64,000 bases of DNA from Phytoseiulus persimilis (GCA_037576195.1 CM075103.1:31580723-31644722); one strand, 5' to 3'. Positions 1 through 12,659 are shown, counted from the stretch's first letter. The notes: a model not told the origin generated them from the letters alone. Made by a program: numbers and translations.

Positions 1-342
1 CCCCAAACTGTGCTAGTCGCGATTTGTTCGGAAAGTAAGCTCCACCGTGAAGACGGACGCAAGAGTCCAAAAGCTGGGTTACGGAGTTTTCGACGCAATG
101 GAGACCTTGAATAGGTTTCTTCTTTCGATGAATATAACTGAATTGAACTAGGATATTCGCATGAATAGCTCGAGGATAGATGCGAGTCAGCGGTGAACGA
201 TTCTCTATCCGCAAGCATTCGAACGGTTATCTGTTCCTCCGGATGAAGCTCTGGTACAAAGTCGAGAAGATTTCTTCGACCCGAATTCCGCGCAAGAAAA
301 CTGTCCATCCCAAAGCAGTCATCGATATTCTCCTTATTGCAG

Positions 343-2009
343 GCAATTCATGATCTTCTGTACCACCGGACCAACTTGAGTTCCTATGACCACTTGGAGT
401 TCCCCGGGGTCGTTCCCCGGACCTTCCTAGGACCTTTATTAATTGCAACAATCGCATCTCCTTTCGTTGCGATATGCCAATTCTTAGAAATGGAGAAAAT
501 TGTTGGACTTTTCCTAGTGAGATTCATCTTAGCCTTCCTTGTCACAATGGCCTACCGGCGTTTCGTCGTGAGCGTGAGTCTTCGCCGATTTCTGGTGTCC
601 TTTTATGGTCCGGGTCACCGTTTTCACACGCAACCCATGATCGACCGCTCCGAGGCCATCGATGGCCTCGGGGAATCTGCATCTCCGATCTTCGATCTCC
701 ATTCCTGTTTCAGGTGCAGCGCGTGTTCGGTGACGTGACCGGTGTCTGGCTAGTTATGATACAAGCATCTCAATTTCATTTCGTTTTCTACATGTCTCGC
801 ACTCTACCGAACACATTCGCGCTCATTTTCGTCCTACTGTGTTTCTCATTTTGGTTGGACCAGGACCACTTTCGATTGACAGTTTGCACAGCATTTGTGG
901 TCTTGGTGTTCCGATCAGAGTTGCTGTCACTATTGGGCGTCATTCTCCTCATGGAATTGTGCGGTCGCAGATTCCATCCGCTCTCGATGCTCAAGTGGGG
1001 TGTACCGGCAGGAATAGCCTGGCTGTGCCTGTCCGTTGCCGTCGATTCCTTCTTCTGGCGACGCACGCTATGGCCCGAGGGTGAGGTAAGGCTGAAATTT
1101 TCATCCGATTCGCTCTCTTGGCGTCTCCTATCTTCCTGGTCGATAGTTTCCGGCTCGGGAATCTGAGAAGTCGCTGGAGGAAACTTTTTTTCTTCGCAGG
1201 TGCTATGGTTCAACGTCATTTTAAACAAATCAGGACAGTACGGAGAGCAGCACTGGGCTTGGTACTTCTACTCGGCCATACCCCGAGCGATGGGTTCTTC
1301 TATTCTCCTGGTACCTCTGGCTTGTCACGTGGACCATAGGATGCGTATGATCTGCTTCCCAGCCGTAGCTTATGTTGTGTTGTACTCGCTCCTGCCCCAT
1401 AAGGAGCTCCGGTTCATCATGTATGTCTTTCCACTTTTAAACTTGGCGGCAGCTCGCGCCTGCGCTTGGGTCTGGGACCGGAGACGCAAATCGATATTCT
1501 GGACCATGTCAACCTTGATCGCCTGTTTCCATCTGGTAGCAAACCTTTTCATGACTCAAACCTTGCTGTATATCTCGTCATACAATTACCCAGGGGGTTA
1601 CGCGCTGCTGCGACTGCACGATTTGGAAGCTCAAAACTATGGAGCCAGCGTTCACATCTGCAATTTGGCGGCGCAGACAGGCGTTTCGAGATTCAGTGAA
1701 CTCAGGCGAGGATGGGTCTATGACAAAACGGAAGACCTGACGGCGAGAGAGATCCTGTCGAGGAACTACTCTTATCTCATTATCGAGGGCAGCACTCCCG
1801 CGTCGAGCCGATTCTTCCCGTACAAGAACCACTACGAAATCATAGAGACAATCCCCGGTTATTATGGTATCAAATTCGATCTGTTGAGTGTCTTCCAGCC
1901 GATCATCGTGAAAGCTAGACCTCGCTTATTGGTTCTACGTCGGCTCGAGGACTCGCCGCTCGTTGTGGAAATACCCAAGAAAAGCAGTAAAACCGAGCAG
2001 GCCAGATGA
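343..2009 (+). CDS. ALG12: ALG12 mannosyltransferase (5' partial)
   Basis: Dolichyl-P-mannose:Man7GlcNAc2-PP-dolichol alpha-1,6-mannosyltransferase, a multi-pass ER enzyme (GT22 family) that adds the eighth mannose to the N-glycan precursor. Visible exons are 343-567 (or 573; GTGAGC and GTGAGT donors both keep phase 0), 714-1085 and 1200-2009, joined by introns ending in TTTCAG and TTCGCAG; stop TGA at 2007-2009. Family landmarks in order are [12 protein letters not shown] near the start, the RTLPN block, AVDSFFWRR followed by [19 protein letters not shown] (the GT22 HKE-type motif), and YNYPGG. About 470 residues are present; relatives have about 40 more before this point. Exon 1, expected to end in a KVEESFNLQ-like peptide, was not found in bases 1-342, which therefore look intronic. 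The gene converges on VPS39. Confidence 0.93.
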
Positions 2010-2547
2010 AGGATAAACCGCGAGGATACGGAGAGATTTCAAAGTCGGAAAGAGAGAGAGAGAGAGTGAAAGAGAGAGAGAGAGCAGCTAGTCAAAGTAT
2101 TTATCCAGAATCATTATCTAGGAGCGTCTAGTGCAGATTTGTTTACGAGTCACTTCATTCCCTTCGTCTCAGTTTCAATCAAGAGTTCGATGAGCATGAG
2201 GCTAGGCCCGAGATTATCAAGGGAGTTGGATAGTTTGAAGATAACAGGCATTTTGTGGCAGCATGGTGTGGCGGAGCGCGAGAGAAAATAATAAAAGCAG
2301 CGATGAGCGGTGATAGCTCAATGAGGAGAAAAGAGACTGTGATTGGTTTCCTTGATCTTCCCGTCGAAATAGATATATTTCTCATCTTATAAAACGAAAC
2401 AGAACGTCAATATACATCCAACAGCTCCCATTCAACAATCGCTCGGCCATCCAGGATTCTCGGTATCATTCCGATCAATTAATTCAACCACGTGTATTTG
2501 GCGCGTCGAGAAAAATCCGCGGGCATGCGGCCAGTGGGATCCGTGGG
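2010..2547. other. ALG12-VPS39 convergent intergenic region
   Basis: Spacer between two converging 3' ends, containing 3' UTR sequence. A GA microsatellite lies at about 2047-2085, and an AATAAA at 2290-2295 on the plus strand is a plausible ALG12 polyadenylation signal. No AATAAA was seen on the minus strand for VPS39. No coding signal. Confidence 0.6.
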
Positions 2548-5406
2548 TCACATAGACATGTCTTTTTTGTGGCAAGCGTAATGCACAATTTGTTGGTCTT
2601 CTGTCATCACGAAGACACTGCGGTTGATTCTTCTGCCACAAATGTCGCATAATGTGCTATCCTGGATGAGAACCGGGTTTTTCTCGATCTCCATTTTGAT
2701 CTCTTTGGTTTTGAAGTTTTCATTTATCAGCAATGCTTGACGCAACTGCAACTGGAAACAAGAGGCAAAGGGTTTCATCCGATAGATAACATGGAATGAG
2801 CAACAAGAAATCAGCACGAAATCAACAATGTGGAAGGATGATGGAAGATGAGCTCAGTCGATCTTTCTCGACCAACCTTCGACAAATAAACGTTTTGAGT
2901 TTCTAACAGTCTCGTGAGGAAACGTTCCAGCTTCTTCAGTGATACTTCTGGCGGGATCTCCTCCACAGCTCTCAGGGGATCAAGCTTATCAACGTGTCGA
3001 TTGAGTATCTCTAGTACTTTGCTGATGTTGATCGCTTCCGTCGGAACTGCGGCTCCGATATTCAACGCCTGCGGGGGGAACGACCTGCACTTAGAACTCG
3101 ATCAGACCCGGATTCCGTCCAGAGCCCGGTGCTCGGGAGGTCGTAGTTGATGATCCAACGGTTGTGCTTACCTTGAGACAAATGTCGGCTGGTCTGTTGC
3201 ACAAACTCAACAGGATAAGGAAGACTTCGCGGTCGACCGTCTTGTGCTTGATAAAATGCTCGAGGCAGTATTGTTCGGCGAGATTGAGGTCTCTCAGCAC
3301 GTGAATGTATATCGTGAGGGCATCTTGATGCCTGCCCAATCTTCCCATCACGATGGCACACTCCAGGTAGAGTTTATCATCGAGAAAAAACTGGGGGAAC
3401 TTGGAAACGGTGTATCTCTCCGAGGTGCGCAGAAAGTATAGCAACTTTTCCCGAAGCGGAGCCACGGCCTCGTCATTGACGTCGTTGTCAGACCGCAATA
3501 AGATTTGCTCTCGGTATTTATGGATGAGCATGTTGTGGAAAAGGATGTTATCGTCTTTCCAGTTGAGTATGATGTGCTCCAGATAGGGCAGTATCAAAGC
3601 TGGAGCCTCTTTGGTGAGGAACTGGATGACGCGGTCCCTCGGAAGCTTCTCCCGGTCGCACTTATCTTCGATGAAAACTTTCAGTCCGTCGTCCTGGAAG
3701 GCATCGATGACCCACTTGGCGTACTCAAGGATCAGATCGAAATGTTGTACGGACAACCGTTGTAAGTATTGAACGGTTTTCTCATGGCCGTTCAGGGGCG
3801 AGTTCGGAACGTGGGCCTGCTCGAAGAGGAGCTGCAACGCTTTCCGATGCTGACCCTTCTGTTCGTAGAGAATTATAAGTTCCGTGAACTTGTGGTGCTG
3901 GGAGAGAGCCATTTCTGATTCCTCGAGATGACAATGGTTATCTCGGAAGCGAAGTAGCGACGCCACGAGACTCGGGTTCGTCTGCAGGTAACTCTTCAAA
4001 ATCGTCGTGTCGATGATTTGTAGAAGTTGCTTCTTGGGTCGCACAGCGTTCGTGCCCTCGAGTATGCCTCCGACTTGGACGTCATCGCCTGGTTGGCTGA
4101 TGATGTTGCGCCGAGCCGCCTTCAAATATTCGATCAGGGCGTTAAGAGCGTCATCGAGATCAGCCGAAACATCCGGCAGCGGCCCCGGATAATGGAGGAG
4201 CCTACGATACTGCTCCTTCAGCAACGTGGGGAAAAGTCCGATGACGTGGAGAGGATCTGTTCGGATCTCCTCGAATAACTTCAGTGCGGTGTCGTACCTC
4301 CGGTTGACGAAGTGATCGAACGCCAATAGATTCTGGATGTGGTACTTGCAGAGTGCCTTGTCCTCCTCGTTTGTGTCCAGGAGGTTAGCAAGCTCCAGCG
4401 CGAGCGTGAAGAGTTTCTTCTCTTTGCAGGACTGCATCTGCTCGCTGACGGCAGTTCGAACCATGCACCAGACGTTGTTCGTCGAGACCAGGAAAACTCG
4501 ACCAGGTTTCCACGGTATCAACGAATGAGGTTTCGGTGACTGCTGTATCGAAATGTCCTGAATATCAAGACGGGGTGTTATGGTGTGAACTTCGACGCCG
4601 GAGGCCGACGCCGCGATTATGTTCGGGTAGTCGTAGGTCACTGACACCGGAGTGTCTTTCAGATGGATGGAGTATTTTTCAGTGGGTTTGCCGTTCGGTC
4701 CGACGAGAATCAGCTGATTCTCGAGCAGCATGGCGAGCCTCCCCTCGCGGAGTTTCGCCACTAGCGGCTCGGGCTGTCTCCCGAGCGGAAACAGCTCGGT
4801 GACCTCTCCGGAGCTGTTTGCTCTGAGCAAAATATAGTCGGACTTGAACCCTATGATCACGTATTCCTCGCTCGACCAAACCAGTGTCCTCGGAACGTCC
4901 GGTAGTGTGTGACTCGTTGGGTATTCTAGGAATCTGTTGTGCTTCCAGTAGAAAAAATGCAGCTTCCGCTTCACAGCGATGCACATCTTCACCATGACCA
5001 CATACTTCTTCTCCGTGTCATCCTCACTCTGGACTTCAGCTGTTTCAGTTGTGCACGCGAATGCGCTAGTTCCTCGGAAGCGCTGGTCAGTCAGCTGCTG
5101 CAGCAATGGCAGTTGGTCGGAGATCGAGTGCACGCTGACGAGTCCGTCCGAGAGGCTGATAAGTATGTCGTGGGCTTCGATCACGTCCAGTTGATTGACC
5201 GGTTTCCGGGAGAAGGTCTTGTTCGTCTTACGGAGCCGAACGTCGAAACTAGTTTCAGAGGGAGGTGTCTCGGTCACCGTGAAGGTGACCAGCTGCCCTT
5301 GTTTCGTGCCGAGAAGGATGGAGTCCTTGTACACTGCGGCACATATCACTGAGAAGGTTGCTGGCAAGTTCTGAAGAACAGGCTCCAACGAATATGCTTT
5401 GTACAT
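2548..5406 (-). CDS. VPS39: VPS39 (HOPS/CORVET-type vacuolar sorting subunit)
   Basis: Tethering subunit of the HOPS complex at late endosomes and lysosomes (Vam6/Vps39, TRAP1-like family), which binds Rab7 and drives membrane fusion. Three coding exons on the minus strand: 5406-3172, 3068-2877 and 2751-2548, all phase 0, total 876 residues against roughly 875-886 in vertebrate homologues. An N-terminal CNH beta-propeller (roughly residues 15-280, with LGTKQGQL) is followed by the Vps39 domain 1 region with KKLLQIIDTT (about 450), a clathrin-type helical repeat (about 550-740), and a C-terminal zinc-binding end with CDIC (Cys844, Cys847) and HYAC (His866, Cys869). The start is chosen because MYKAYSLEPVLQNLP aligns with the family N terminus. 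A pyrimidine tract plus CTAG lies just upstream of the ATG and suggests an intron in the 5' UTR. The donor of exon 2 (GTTGGT) is weak. Confidence 0.96.
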
Positions 5407-8400
5407 CTTGGCTAGAATAAAAAAAGCGAGTAAGTTCCTATTGGCGCGGTCCCTGATCACGAGGACGTATTGCTATTGGACGGCTCACCGAATCTGAGCT
5501 GTCTCACGATTCTGGAGGACAATAGCGGAGATTAAGAGAAGGGACTCCTCGCGAACCGTTTGATAAGGTTGGTGATGTCCGATGTGACCGAACCGTCAAT
5601 GAGAGCTTCCTGTACTGACCTTTCGGTACTGAGTTTCAGCGATTCATGGAAGATGTATTCCGAGCACCACACGGTTATCACCCTCGAAAAGGAACGTCGC
5701 CCAAAACAATCAAATGAAAACGAGAGTTGTTTCGTCGAGACAGATGTCAAGGTGCTGACGGAAAATTTCAACCATCGTGCGGAACTTGTCATGCACAGGA
5801 CGGCTCAACAAGATCTCTTGTCTGAATGCATACTTTGACAGGCGGATACTCGAATCCCCCACCGAGTCAAAACAACCAAAACAGCTGACTTTCAATCATC
5901 AAAGATCCCAGGCGAGCCCCTCTCATGAGCAATGTGTCGATCCAGCAGTGAGCCCGCGCAGTACGAACCATTTACTGCCTATGACAGAGCAATTCGGATA
6001 GGCTCGTCGAGGTTCTCGAAGTTATCAGGAATCCCGACGAAGTGCTTCCATAGGCTCAAGTATGTCACGTTCTGTTCTCCTGGTCGATCATCCATCTCAT
6101 CCAGCTGGAACGATGGTACCTTCGAATTCCGCGCATACCGCACCCCTCCCGCACATCTGAAGCGCTGATTCGACAGGAGTTGAGTGCTCTCAAGAGCAGT
6201 CATAGGCAGCCGCAAAGGCGTCGAAACGTGCCATGTGTCGAAATCGATTGCAAGGGAAACACTAAGAGCCGAATATAGAATCTCGCAGGGCTGAAACACC
6301 CTTGCCCTCGTTTTGATGGTGCAGTGGATCCAGCCAGGCATCTATGTATAGCACCGAGTCCACGAGCCTGAACTTGCGAGACCAAGAAGGCACTGAAAGA
6401 TAAATCACACGACTTGAATGGGAACAGTGAGCTTTGAGGGAAGTCTCTTCCATTCAGCTGGTATGGTGGCATCGGCTTCTGGGACGAGGTCGCCGCGCTT
6501 CATTCACAATCGTTCGACCTACTGAGTCTAGATAGATGGAATCTGGAAGAAGACTGTGACCATCGGCTCAAAGCTCATCGTAATTCACTCGGTATCTTCT
6601 GCTCGCTGATCAAGAGAATCCCAGTCGAACCCAGTGATGTGCACACCACGCCGTGATACCCCTCAAATTCCCAGAATAGAAACGATCAGGAATCTTCGCA
6701 ACTCGGCTTTCGATACTCTCTGGCATCATTCAGATACACAGTTCCACGTTCATCTTGATTCTTCCGGTGTCTTCTGGCTTATGGGCTCATGGAGCAAGTG
6801 CAGCTCGTCGGTTGCTGTTCAATGCTCAGCTCAAACCGCTTGACAGTCGAAACGAGGGGGAGTGGTTTATGCCCTACGGGATTTATTTTCGGCCGAACCG
6901 GCATTCGTCGCTACGGTCGTTTTTCCGGCCGGCGAGTTTTCGTTGCGATCATTTTCGGCACATCCGGAGGACACCATCGTAACTCCGTCGAAAGCCTACG
7001 TTTTTCCCGTCGCCACGTACCGGGGATGGGCATGACCTGTGCAGTGACGAAGCACAGAAAGCCGCTTCGTTTGGACAACGTGCTCCTGCGAGGGAGACCC
7101 CTTGACTTTCCTCTTCGTTGTAACTCTTTCTGTGGATAGGTCCCACCGAACATACGGATAGGCAGGAGGATGTTCGTCTGGTCAAGGAGGGGACCAACCA
7201 TACTTCCTTATTAAGTTTGTTTCACTGAGTTTCGCTCTAAAGGGCGGAGGACGCAGCTCAATGAGTGATACGGACGATGCTCTGATCATGTGCAACTCAA
7301 GTGTCAAGTGGAGGGACCTCGAGCACGAGCGTTAAGTCTCAGAGGAAGTCTCACTGACAGTCGGCCTTCGCCGGGTTCTCGGTGTGAGAAGAGAGTTTCC
7401 GTCGGTTTTCTTTCGGATGCCTCGACTGCCTGAGAATGTGAACGATTCTCAGAATAAACGGATAACCAAGGGGGGAGCCACATTTTTTTTTCCTTTCACC
7501 GAGTCCAAGCCAGTATGGGAAAGTAATCGGACATTCAAATCCACCGACTTCCTTGAAATTCCTCTGCCACTCCTCCGGCTCTCAAACTTCGGGAAATGGC
7601 CGATCGAGTTGAAATCTGCACTTGCGGGTCGTTCGGATCATGCGGGATCCACAGCCCACTGGAACCAGAATTTTCGCATCAGTGACGGAACTTCGCAGAA
7701 CGTTTATCTCACGACCAATCGAGAAATGGTCGGGAGCTCCCTGTCAATAAATATTTGACAATCAAACCAATGCCCCCGCATCTTTCCGTGAAACGTGCTC
7801 TGGAGAGAGCTGCCAATCTAATCGGTGGGAAACTCTCGCGACTATTCTTCCCAGGGTCCTTGCGAATATGCCACTGACTGTCTCCATGGAAGGAGCCTTG
7901 ATAACGCTTACGAGCACTCAAAGTCCGTCCCCTATACTCGTGCAAACGATCCCAGAAGCAGAAGACGTCTGTTTCCGACCTTTCGAGCGTATCTCGATAC
8001 TCAGAAACTCCAGAAATTCGTGTCCGAAGGCGATGCAGCGCATTGTATCAGAGACTCGGTGGGAAGAAAAATCGATTGGGATCTCCGATGAACTTATACG
8101 GAAGACCCGAACTCCGAAGAATGGAGACAATGCAACTGGTTTGGCTGGCCTTCCGACTATCGCTTCCGATTTCGGGGATTGTAGCTCCCAGTAACAAGGC
8201 GAGTCGAACTCTCACCGCTTACCCTGCATGTTGCGGATATCTCGGGTGCTCTCCGAACCAAGGACACAAGCCGGTTCTGCCGGAGTTTGAGACGTTCGCC
8301 CCGAGTCTTGGGGCGAAACCGCGCTCCGCCTCCTGACGCACGTCGACCGCCGGACAGCGACGAACGAGGGAAAAGCCGCGCAACCTCTTCCCTCGAGAAA

Positions 8401-8849
8401 AGGGGCGGAATCGAGGTTTAGCATGGGCGCTCACCCCAGAGGTGATTCGTTCAGAGAGCCTCTCTTCCTGAGCGTGTGAAGCCTTCCACAACTTCTCAGC
8501 GAGGTACAGTGGCAGAAATCTTGATGAATGAATGAACCCGCGTCTTCCGAACTCTTCAATCGGAGCTTGAACGTCGGGGCTGCCCCGCAATACAGAACTT
8601 CGTCGATCTGGAATGATTTGACTCATGAGCCCGGATAAGCAGATTCCTAATCAATCTCCAGGAAACAGCTCCCTTCCGAAGATGAATCTTCGTCGCTCAA
8701 TCCCTTGTGGCTCCTGTCAGAGAGATGGGGATCAAGTCGTGGCTGGACCTTCGGTTCTTGACCATTTGCAGACTTCAAGGATCGATCCGCTATTTCTCGA
8801 TGTTGGGAAACACAGAAAGATAACTCCGACTCTTCCGAGAATGGAAACA
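5407..8849. other. Intergenic region, nothing recognised
   Basis: About 3.4 kb upstream of VPS39 and downstream of the lysozyme gene. It should hold the VPS39 5' UTR and promoter. Open frames here are short, overlap on both strands and match no family I know. No LTR, terminal repeat or tandem array was seen. Confidence 0.5.
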
Positions 8850-8855
8850 TTTATT
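8850..8855 (-). terminator. Polyadenylation signal of the lysozyme gene
   Basis: AATAAA on the minus strand (TTTATT on plus), 18 nt past the lysozyme stop codon. Its position supports the gene model. Confidence 0.6.
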
Positions 8856-8873
8856 GATCCGCGAGAGAGCCCG

Positions 8874-10807
8874 CTAGTTTTTGCCTTGCATGCACTCGGT
8901 GAAAGTGCTCCAATAGTCGGTATCGTCGACCCACGTAGCTGGGCATCCGTTGCGTCCTCCCTTGTGAATGCGAGCGTAGTCGTGACAGGTGACCCTGCCG
9001 TCTCCGTCGCAATCGGTTCCCCATTTGTTCATGTAGTTGACAACTGTGGTCTCCGAGCAGGTCTTATCTTTCAAGCACTTCTCGAAGTCTGGAGCGATAG
9101 AATTGCGTTTCCGATTAGAATGGAATTTCTGAAGGATCACGTATTCGTTTGAGATTTCAACTCCGCTGATATGCACTCACGATCGAATTTGCCTTCTCCG
9201 GGTTTGCCAGCGTCTACCCAGTACGCGTACGAGAGCGTATATGGGCCACAAAAGTACGAATCAGGACCAGCATTGTGACAACCCTGATTCAAGTTGCATT
9301 TAGTAGATGCCTGCGATGAAAGATTCAGTTTTAAGCGGTGTCCATGGCTCTCGTCGAGCTCGGCGAGCTGCAACAGTACTTCCCAAAACTTCCCAAGTGT
9401 CTTTCGATGGCTCAAGACTATCGGGAACGATTAGGAACGGTCTCTTGCCACTTGAAGGGAAACATTGCAATAATTATGTTGATATCGACTATTTCGGGCG
9501 AAAATTTCCTATATGTCGCCACCTTCGAGGCGATTGATTCGACACTCTCAGATTGCTGTCGTTCGTAAAAGCTCGTGAACGAGCCATGCGTCTGTTTCCC
9601 GGCTTATGTTCTGTCGGAGCCAAGGCAGCTCCGTCGCTGACTCATCTGAATTTAGCGTACCTGACAGATACAATCCAGGCATTTTCTGGTGCCGTCCTGA
9701 CAGCTGCTGTAGACGATAACTGAAACACAAATCATGAACTGAAACATCCTCGCTTCAGTTATTGATTGACCATTTGGATGGGTGGACTGAAATCCGTTCT
9801 CCTCAAAGGAAGAGTATCGTTGGCGCAAACAACGAATTGAACTCTCTGAAAGAGCTCTGCCAGGTCAATCAACCCCTTCCGTGCCCTGATCCGAGATGTG
9901 ACGTCGGAACTTTCTGGAAACGGCTCCGGGTCACCTCACTCAAGCGATTTTCTTCGTCGATCCTTATGGTTCCGATTTGACCTCCGAATATGAAGGCTGC
10001 TCCTCATCTCAACAGCTTCTAGCAATCATTCAGTTTAGTGGAGCACTCATTAGTGGAGTTGTCAAACAGACGCCAAGCATTGGTCAGTAGTCATTGGGCA
10101 TGCGATCAAGGAGCTTGAAGGACTTTCGGCAATAGGGCTTATTCGTCAAACCACCCATTGGCTCCAAAGCGCTGGTGAGAATTGAGGAATGATCATTCCG
10201 AACGGCCACGTTGCGCAATTTTCCAGAGACAGCTACGTATATTCCTTGCCCTGGGAGAAAACCTGACTGATGTGAGGGCACCATTACCGAAGCAGTATGC
10301 TACGAGGGAGTAATTCGTACTCGAGGTCAAAAACGGAATCGACTGCCTCCGGAAAGTGCCCGATTCTGTGTAGTGCAGAACAGAGTCACTGCTGGGTTTG
10401 ACTCCGATGCAGGAAGGAGTGAGATACGAATGCTTCGTCTTCCCATTGTACCTCCGATAATCACGTCAAAACGAGCAAGCCACGGAAGCCCCCGAGTCAA
10501 TCATTCGTAATATCCAATATTTTTGGAGTCCCATCGAACAGCATCCGTAAAGAGCTTGAGCTGATCTCAATAAGAGGTGTCTCTAATCACTCACAGACAC
10601 AAATCCGCGCTGAACAATTCCTGAGAGGAAAGTGGTAGGTATGCGGACCATGAACCCGAAATGAGCGGGTTCTTCTGCCGAAAGAGCACGCAATACTTGT
10701 ACGTATGAGCCGGACTGTCCTTTAACTCATACTTCAAGCTCTAAGAGTACTGAAATCGGATTGAGGAGCTTACTACTTAGGATCACGAAGAGAACGTAGG
10801 TTTTCAT
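8874..10807 (-). CDS. i-type (destabilase) lysozyme, secreted
   Basis: Secreted invertebrate-type lysozyme/destabilase; family members cleave peptidoglycan and/or isopeptide bonds in immunity or digestion. Four exons on the minus strand: 10807-10774 (start), 9719-9661, 9310-9181 and 9088-8874, phases 1, 0 and 1, giving 145 residues. The first exon has only 34 nt. Joined to exon 2 it makes the signal peptide MKTYVLFVILSIIVYSSC, which supports the join. The mature part shows CLDCIC (25-30), GCHN (41-44), CGPY (52-55), YWVDAGKPG (61-69), then FEKC, NYMNK, DCDGDGRVTC and IHKGG, the destabilase signature with its dense disulfide cysteines. The position after CIC, where muramidase-active members have Glu in a VESGC-like motif, reads ASTKC, so the catalytic Glu is absent. 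Muramidase activity is therefore doubtful; isopeptidase or lectin-like roles are possible. AATAAA follows the stop. Confidence 0.92.
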
Positions 10808-12143
10808 TTTTTCCTCGCGGACCCGCCGGTGCGAGACTTGCTTCTCTTCTCTGACTCTGGTGGACAACTAACGGTCGGGAACGCCAAAGTTGAATGACGC
10901 TGTCTGATTTTCCAGGAGGAAAGGGGGCTACGATTTGTGTCGTCGACTGCTCGCGAGCTGCAGTGTGTGCCTGTCCGTGTGTTTGCGTGTGTGTGTGTCT
11001 GGTTGTTTGTGCAGCCAGCTGAGCTGTGCCGTACGTACATTGACTGCTGCGTCGCGGTGCCGCTCGTCGATCAAGTCGCCCATCGCTCCTGCGGCGGATA
11101 GCTGTGACGGAGAAGATAAAACTGGTTTAGAGCTGTGGTGGCACACTTCAGCCTTCAAGCACCGACTTTGTCTCGTCGTAGCGTCAAATCACCAAATTCA
11201 ACCTGAAATCCGGCAGATAACGAGCCTCTCTTCCGACTTTCTTTTTGTCAGAAACCAATATCAGACAACGAAACTCTCTTTTCCTCAAGAACCGTGTCAG
11301 ATAACAATTCTCTCTTCCGACTTCCTTTCTCTCAAAAACCGTATCAGATAACAAACCCCTGTTTCAACTTTCTTTTCTTCGGAAACCGTATCAGATAACT
11401 AACTGAGACGACACCGGACTGGCCAGAAAATGAATTGAAAACTCGACCCTTTGCGAGGAACCTCAACAAGTCTCTAGGATGCCATGCCATACGGTATCAG
11501 ACGGCGTCTGATCACGTAGGAGTGACGCTGTAACGAAAAGAGAGTCGTTCATCGGGATTCTCCGACCACCATATTCCCTCTAGTTAGAGAGCATGCTTCA
11601 TTCGCACGGTACGCTCTACCTGGCGGGCATCCCGAGAGGGTCTGGGCGGGCATCATTTGCTTGCAAGCCTTCTAGCGTGAAAAACTTTCTCTCCAGATGC
11701 CGCGAGCGAACCTCCATCTTCTGGATACTGGTGCAGCCACGATGAGGTTTTTGGTGCCGTTCTCATTTTGCATCTCGACGAGGTAGTACTGAGGAAACTG
11801 GTGGTGAAGGTGGGCCACTGACTGAGAAATCTACTGGGTCTCGGTTGAAAAGAGTCTTCAGGTCTCTATCGGTCAGTTCTGGGATGTTCGGAGCCCCCTT
11901 ACCGTGCTTCATTGCTGGTCCTCAACGTCTCGAGCTAGCGTACTCTGGAGTCCCGCATCTGTCGCATGCACCATAACCCCATCGAACATGGTCTGATGGG
12001 GTCTGAGACGCTTCAGAGGAGGCTTGTTCAGGAAGCAAGCGATTTTGGTTGAAGCTCTGGAGCTGAATTGGGACGGCATCATCAACCACAAGATGCATCG
12101 TCAATGCAGCAATATTCCAGAGGGGTAAGTTCGGACGCGCCCT
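10808..12143. other. Intergenic: lysozyme upstream region, TG run and tandem repeat
   Basis: Holds the presumed lysozyme promoter, a TG-rich microsatellite at about 10973-11010 and the tandem repeat listed separately at 11209-11402. No coding sequence is recognised. Confidence 0.5.
11209..11402. repeat. Degenerate tandem repeat, about 47 bp per unit
   Basis: Four imperfect units, each built as GTATCAGATAAC, then a pyrimidine-rich stretch (CTCTCTTCCGACTTTC), then CAGAAACC or similar. One unit is about 10 bp shorter. Visible directly by spacing of the repeated CAGATAAC and AAACC blocks. Confidence 0.8.
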
Positions 12144-12179
12144 GTGAAGAAGAAGACTCACCGTAGCGACGATTATCAT

Positions 12180-12659
12180 ATGCCGGGAATCGGTCATGCA
12201 GCAATCAAATGTCGTTATTGCGGGTGTGTCAAGGGGAGTTGCGCAGACGATTGCTGCTCGCATGTCCCGACCGTTCTAGATTGTCCAGATTCCCCCAAGA
12301 GTGTGAGATCAGCGGGAGCTAGCGTTCCCGTTATCGACGGATATAACGACGAGGACTGGTCAAAATGTCCACCTGATATGATGATGACGACTTACATCCT
12401 CGAGAATAAGCGAGACTTGCGAATCATAGAAGCGAAGAGTGTGTGCAGGCGCTTTAGAAAGCCGAGCCGTCGGCTATGCCCACTGCAGAGTCGAGCTCCA
12501 AAAAAGAGACAGCGGCGATGTTTCAAGTCTCCCGTAGTGAAATTCAGCCATGCGTCGCTCAGTAAGAACAATTGTCGGCAACCAGAGCCAAACGAGTCGG
12601 GAAAGCGGGAGGACAAACTCGACGCTGAGGTTCCGAGTCTCATACGTCGACATCGATAG
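12180..12659 (+). CDS. Unidentified Cys-rich, basic open frame
   Basis: Open frame of 159 residues from the first ATG. An N-terminal cysteine cluster (CRYCGCVKGSC then DDCC) is followed by an Arg/Lys-rich C terminus. I recognise no family and no flanking splice signals. It ends just before the target-site duplication of a small hAT-type element. It may be a chance frame; I list it only because of the cysteine cluster. Confidence 0.2.
   Translation: MPGIGHAAIKCRYCGCVKGSCADDCCSHVPTVLDCPDSPKSVRSAGASVPVIDGYNDEDWSKCPPDMMMTTYILENKRDLRIIEAKSVCRRFRKPSRRLCPLQSRAPKKRQRRCFKSPVVKFSHASLSKNNCRQPEPNESGKREDKLDAEVPSLIRRHR

Noticed and set aside
1-342. First coding exon of ALG12 around 260-300 (reading KVEK)
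   Set aside because: The following residues do not continue the expected KVEESFNLQ pattern and no in-phase donor follows; exon 1 is probably upstream of the window.
8185-8265. tRNA-like stretch on the minus strand with AGTTCGACTC
   Set aside because: The T-arm cannot be paired in register with the TTC loop, and no acceptor stem or A box of tRNA type could be found.
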